64,000 nt of DNA from NCBI GenBank assembly GCA_030682255.1, contig JAUXOK010000011.1, positions 84,739-148,738 on the forward strand, in the 5' to 3' direction. The stretch is from Bacteroidota bacterium (GTDB lineage: Bacteria > Bacteroidota > Bacteroidia > NS11-12g > UBA955). The notes under the pieces are model-generated. The model was not told the origin of the DNA. It did not search any database and saw only the letters and a list, made by a program, of their open reading frames with translations. Below are positions 61,289-64,000 of the stretch, piece after piece. A program made the translations under genes and the position numbers. Every line of letters begins with the position of its first letter. Position 1 is the stretch's first letter.

Positions 61289-62503
61289 TTACTTCTTTCC
61301 CTCTTTAATTTTGAGAATAGTAGCTAATTCATAATTGTTTAAATGTCGCCATTTGCCTCTTGGTAAATCTTTTTTTGTAAAAGCCCCAAAACTCACTCTG
61401 TCTAGTTTTTCAACATCATAACCAAGATGTTCGAACATTCTTCTAACAATTCGATTTTTGCCACTATGGATTTCAATACCTACATGTCTTTTGTCGTCAG
61501 ATTCAACATATGCAACCGCATCAGCATGAACAATTCCGTCTTCTAATTCTATGCCTTCAACCAATTGGTCTAAATCTTTTTGAGCTACTTTTTTATCTAA
61601 GACAACATGATAAACTTTTTTAATTTCAAATGATGGATGTGTTAACATTTGAGATAACTCACCATCGTTAGTAATAATTAATACACCAGTTGTATTTCTA
61701 TCTAATCTTCCAATCGGAAAAACTCTTTCATTAACTTTGTCGACCAATAAATCCATTACGGTTTTTCTACCTTTGTCATCTTCGGTTGTTGTTATAAAAT
61801 CTTTAGGCTTATTCATGATAATATAAACAAATGGTTCTGATAAAATAATTTTCCCCTGATATTTAACCATATCATTAGGTTTTACTTTAAATCCCATTTC
61901 TGTTATTATGTTTTGGTTTACCATGACTAAGCCTTTTTTTATTAAATCATCAGCTTCTCGTCTACTGCATATGCCAGATTGTGCAATGTATTTATTCAGT
62001 CTTATTTCGCCTGGTTCAAGTGGCGTTTTTATTTTTTCTGAGATTCTTTGTCGAGCAGGTTTAAATTCTTTAAAAGGTTTATTATTGTTTTTAACCTCAG
62101 GGTCGTATGAAGGTTTATATTGTTTTTTTGGTTTGTCATTACCTTCATTTATTAAAGCAATATTTTTAAAACTTTTATCAGACTCTTTTTTATAAGGGGC
62201 TTTGGTTTCATTGTTTTTAGTTTCTTTATTGTACGACTTTTTTGCATAAGGATCCCTTTGATAAGATGATTTTTTAGGAAAAGAATGATTATTTCTGTTC
62301 TCCCTTTCTGGTCCACTATTTGATGATTTTTTAGACCCTTGAAATTCTTTTTGAGAATTATTTAATGGTATAAACTTAACTTTATAACTTAGATCATCCT
62401 TGTCTAATCCCTTATCATCATTTTTTGAAAATTCCTTTTTATGATTTTTACCATCATTTTGAATGAATTCATTCTTTTTATTGTTGTTTTTGTCAGGTTT
62501 CAT
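61289..62503 (-). CDS. RsuA/RluB-family rRNA pseudouridine synthase with long charged N-terminus
   Basis: 404 aa. Residues 1-165 are low-complexity, Lys/Asn/Ser-rich and predicted disordered; this extension is common in Bacteroidota homologues. Then an S4 RNA-binding domain (IRLNKYIAQSGICSRREADDLIKKG, ~167-210), and the synthase domain with the catalytic Asp D268 in FPIGRLDRNTTG and the downstream THPSFEIKKVYHV. It isomerises a uridine in 23S or 16S rRNA to pseudouridine. Promoter -7 box at 62514; comF follows in the same frame. Confidence 0.9.
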   Translation of the reverse strand: MKPDKNNNKKNEFIQNDGKNHKKEFSKNDDKGLDKDDLSYKVKFIPLNNSQKEFQGSKKSSNSGPERENRNNHSFPKKSSYQRDPYAKKSYNKETKNNETKAPYKKESDKSFKNIALINEGNDKPKKQYKPSYDPEVKNNNKPFKEFKPARQRISEKIKTPLEPGEIRLNKYIAQSGICSRREADDLIKKGLVMVNQNIITEMGFKVKPNDMVKYQGKIILSEPFVYIIMNKPKDFITTTEDDKGRKTVMDLLVDKVNERVFPIGRLDRNTTGVLIITNDGELSQMLTHPSFEIKKVYHVVLDKKVAQKDLDQLVEGIELEDGIVHADAVAYVESDDKRHVGIEIHSGKNRIVRRMFEHLGYDVEKLDRVSFGAFTKKDLPRGKWRHLNNYELATILKIKEGKK

Positions 62504-62513
62504 ATAAACAATA

Positions 62514-62521
62514 CAAAAGTA
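62514..62521 (-). promoter_or_regulatory. -7 box (TACTTTTG) for the pseudouridine synthase gene
   Basis: Exact TAnnTTTG on the minus strand, 10 nt before the ATG at 62503. Confidence 0.55.
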
Positions 62522-62638
62522 AGATATATTTATGAGCTAGGCATAATTTTATTTGCTTGTAAATTATTATTTTACATTAAAACTGATTACAATCAGCACT
62601 AATTTGGTATAAATTTACTCATTTTAAAAACTAAAGGT

Positions 62639-62646
62639 TATATTTG
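62639..62646 (+). promoter_or_regulatory. -7 box (TATATTTG) for the desaturase gene
   Basis: Exact TAnnTTTG, 18 nt before the ATG at 62665; it overlaps the upstream TTG at 62644, which argues against that codon as the start. Confidence 0.55.
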
Positions 62647-62664
62647 CACGTTTTATTTTTATAT

Positions 62665-63732
62665 ATGGTAATTCCAAAATTTTTAAACCCTACAAATTCA
62701 TTTCACGCTGAACTTAGAAAGCGAATTAATCAATATTTTGTTGATATAAATGCCAAGCCAACTGGGAACTTTAGATTATATTCTAAAGCAATTGTATTAG
62801 TTACAATTTTAGTAGCTACATATATTCATTTAGTTTTTTTTACATCTCCTTATTGGTATATCAGTGTCTTAGAATGTCTTTTGTTAGGCGCTACAACTGC
62901 AGCCATAGGGTTTAATATTATGCATGATGGAGCTCATGGTAGCTTTAGTCAAAAAAAATGGATCAACGATCTGGCCGGATTGTCTCTCAATTTTTTAGGT
63001 GCTAATGTTTTTATGTGGAAAACCAAACATAACGTTGTTCATCATACATTTACAAATATTGATGGCATCGATGATGATATAGATGCAAGACCATTTTTGA
63101 GATTATGCGAAACACAAAAAAAATATAAAATTCATAAATTTCAATATCTTTATTTTCCTTTTGCTTATTCCTTATTATATCTCTATTGGATATTTTTTAC
63201 AGATTATGAAAAATATTTTACAGGTAAAGTTGGTAACATGCCTATCAAAAAAATGAAAATGAACGATCATCTTAGTTTTTGGGGGTTTAAATTACTTCAC
63301 TTAATTTTATTTGTTATTATTCCAATATTTATGCTTGGTTTTGTTACATGGTTAATCGGATTTTTGATTTTTGGTTTTTTTACTGGTATTGTTATCAGTT
63401 TGGTTTTTCAATTAGCTCATACTGTTGAGGATACTCATTTCCCTGTAGCAGATTCAACTGGAAAAATTCAAGATGAATGGGCCGTTCATCAAATTAATAC
63501 TACTGCAAATTTTGCAACAAAAAATAAAATTGTTTCTTGGTTTACAGGGGGCTTGAATTTTCAAGTAGAACATCATTTATTTCCCAATGTTTCTCATATT
63601 CATTACCCAAATTTGAGTGAAATTGTTAAACAAGTATGTAAAGAATATAACGTAAAATATACTGAATACAAAAAAGTTTCACAGGCTATTATGTCTCATG
63701 TGAATCATTTAAAAAACATGGGAGTTGTATAA
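62665..63732 (+). CDS. Fatty-acid (acyl-lipid/acyl-CoA) desaturase
   Basis: 355 aa from ATG 62665. The three His boxes of membrane desaturases are visible: HDGAHGS (with the preceding IMHDG), HNVVHHTF, and QVEHHLFP. Hydrophobic pairs flank them (~48-90, ~150-170, ~205-250). Likely introduces a double bond into membrane fatty acids using a diiron centre, at the cytoplasmic membrane; regiospecificity cannot be read. Monocistronic with a terminator at 63760. Confidence 0.92.
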   Translation: MVIPKFLNPTNSFHAELRKRINQYFVDINAKPTGNFRLYSKAIVLVTILVATYIHLVFFTSPYWYISVLECLLLGATTAAIGFNIMHDGAHGSFSQKKWINDLAGLSLNFLGANVFMWKTKHNVVHHTFTNIDGIDDDIDARPFLRLCETQKKYKIHKFQYLYFPFAYSLLYLYWIFFTDYEKYFTGKVGNMPIKKMKMNDHLSFWGFKLLHLILFVIIPIFMLGFVTWLIGFLIFGFFTGIVISLVFQLAHTVEDTHFPVADSTGKIQDEWAVHQINTTANFATKNKIVSWFTGGLNFQVEHHLFPNVSHIHYPNLSEIVKQVCKEYNVKYTEYKKVSQAIMSHVNHLKNMGVV

Positions 63733-63759
63733 CCTTAGTACTTTGCATTATTTCTAAGT

Positions 63760-63797
63760 AAAATGACACTTTTTGTAATAAAAGTGTCATTTTTTTT
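63760..63797 (+). terminator. Rho-independent terminator after the desaturase gene
   Basis: 13-bp stem AAAATGACACTTT (63760-63772)/AAAGTGTCATTTT (63781-63793), loop 8 nt, then T residues. Confidence 0.85.
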
Positions 63798-63862
63798 AAA
63801 AATGTTTTTTGTTTAGAGAAATTATAATTAAAATTGTTCCCAATAAAATATTATTCTTTTAT

Positions 63863-64000
63863 ATGAAAAAATTAATTACTCAATTTAACAAGAAGATTCT
63901 AATGTTTGCCTTGATGGCGATGCTAGGTTTTTCTTCATTATTACATGCGCAAGCGCCATGGTGCCTTGCCAACAATCCAGGTTCTATGTACATGTCATCT
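63863..64000 (+). CDS. Exported protein, N-terminal fragment (truncated by the window end)
   Basis: ATG at 63863 opens a 46-codon reading frame that runs off the window. MKKLITQFNKKILMFALMAM leads to GFSSLLHAQAPWCLAN, a signal peptide ending at AQA-type cleavage. This N-terminus resembles T9SS-secreted proteins of this group, but the rest is missing. It follows the desaturase terminator by 65 nt. Confidence 0.75.
   Translation, partial: MKKLITQFNKKILMFALMAMLGFSSLLHAQAPWCLANNPGSMYMSS

Overview
The window looks like a chromosomal segment of a low-GC member of the Bacteroidota, probably a gliding or gliding-derived lineage. Evidence: seven secreted proteins end in type IX secretion (T9SS) sorting domains (type A or type B), the gliding lipoprotein GldH is present, there is a DUF2723/GT117 membrane protein, start-proximal purine-rich ribosome sites are mostly absent, and many genes are preceded by the Bacteroidota -7 promoter box TAnnTTTG. 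Genus cannot be decided from the sequence alone.

Layout. 0-4.6 kb: tRNA-Met(CAT), a large DUF2723 membrane protein and a SpoU-type rRNA methyltransferase. 4.6-10.9 kb: secreted HEAT-cyclophilin, a T9SS metzincin-like protease with a beta-helix, an outer-membrane-like protein and a GDPD lipoprotein. 10.9-14.3 kb: small membrane ORF, a duplicated scrap of the GDPD gene, recA, and a class V aminotransferase-fold protein. 14.4-20.6 kb: surface-glycan genes (GT2, YfhO-like, two FkbM methyltransferases, GT4). 20.6-27.8 kb: giant T9SS subtilase and an RGG-tailed DEAD-box RNA helicase. 27.8-32.6 kb: accessory island (below). 32.6-40.0 kb: repeat-riddled ORF, an internally duplicated protein, and two T9SS proteins. 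40.4-53.9 kb: mostly core or housekeeping genes (SRPBCC, DnaJ-domain, vWA, LysM, O-antigen ligase-like, WG-repeat, DCC, GldH, BASS transporter, T9SS nuclease, RecX, PaaD-like, IF-2). 53.9-64 kb: MarC, DUF2461, two T9SS proteins, ComF, RsuA/RluB pseudouridine synthase, fatty-acid desaturase, and a truncated secreted protein at the edge.

Main discovery candidate: 28.1-32.6 kb carries a compact prokaryotic ubiquitin-like conjugation operon. In order it encodes a ubiquitin-like protein ending in Gly, an E2/UBC-fold protein with no cysteine at all, a JAMM-E1 (ThiF) fusion and a DUF6527 protein, with every junction overlapping. A second operon (sigma-70-family factor, small basic protein, ImmA/IrrE peptidase) diverges from it. 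The 114-bp divergent promoter region carries a perfect 10-bp inverted repeat (13 bp with one mismatch) placed almost symmetrically relative to the two start codons, so a dedicated regulatory circuit is likely. Related gene sets are known from comparative genomics of bacterial Ub-like systems; the cysteine-free E2, the sigma/ImmA coupling and the operator are the parts most worth testing.

Other notable structure: six probable TTG starts at or near tight gene junctions (two as TTGA stop/start overlaps), a comF reading frame without an ordinary start codon upstream of its Cys pair, a terminator-like hairpin inside a signal-peptide coding region, short repeats placed directly after stop codons, a GC-rich repeat-like element at the island's left side, and an ORF made largely of inverted clusters of a short DNA unit.
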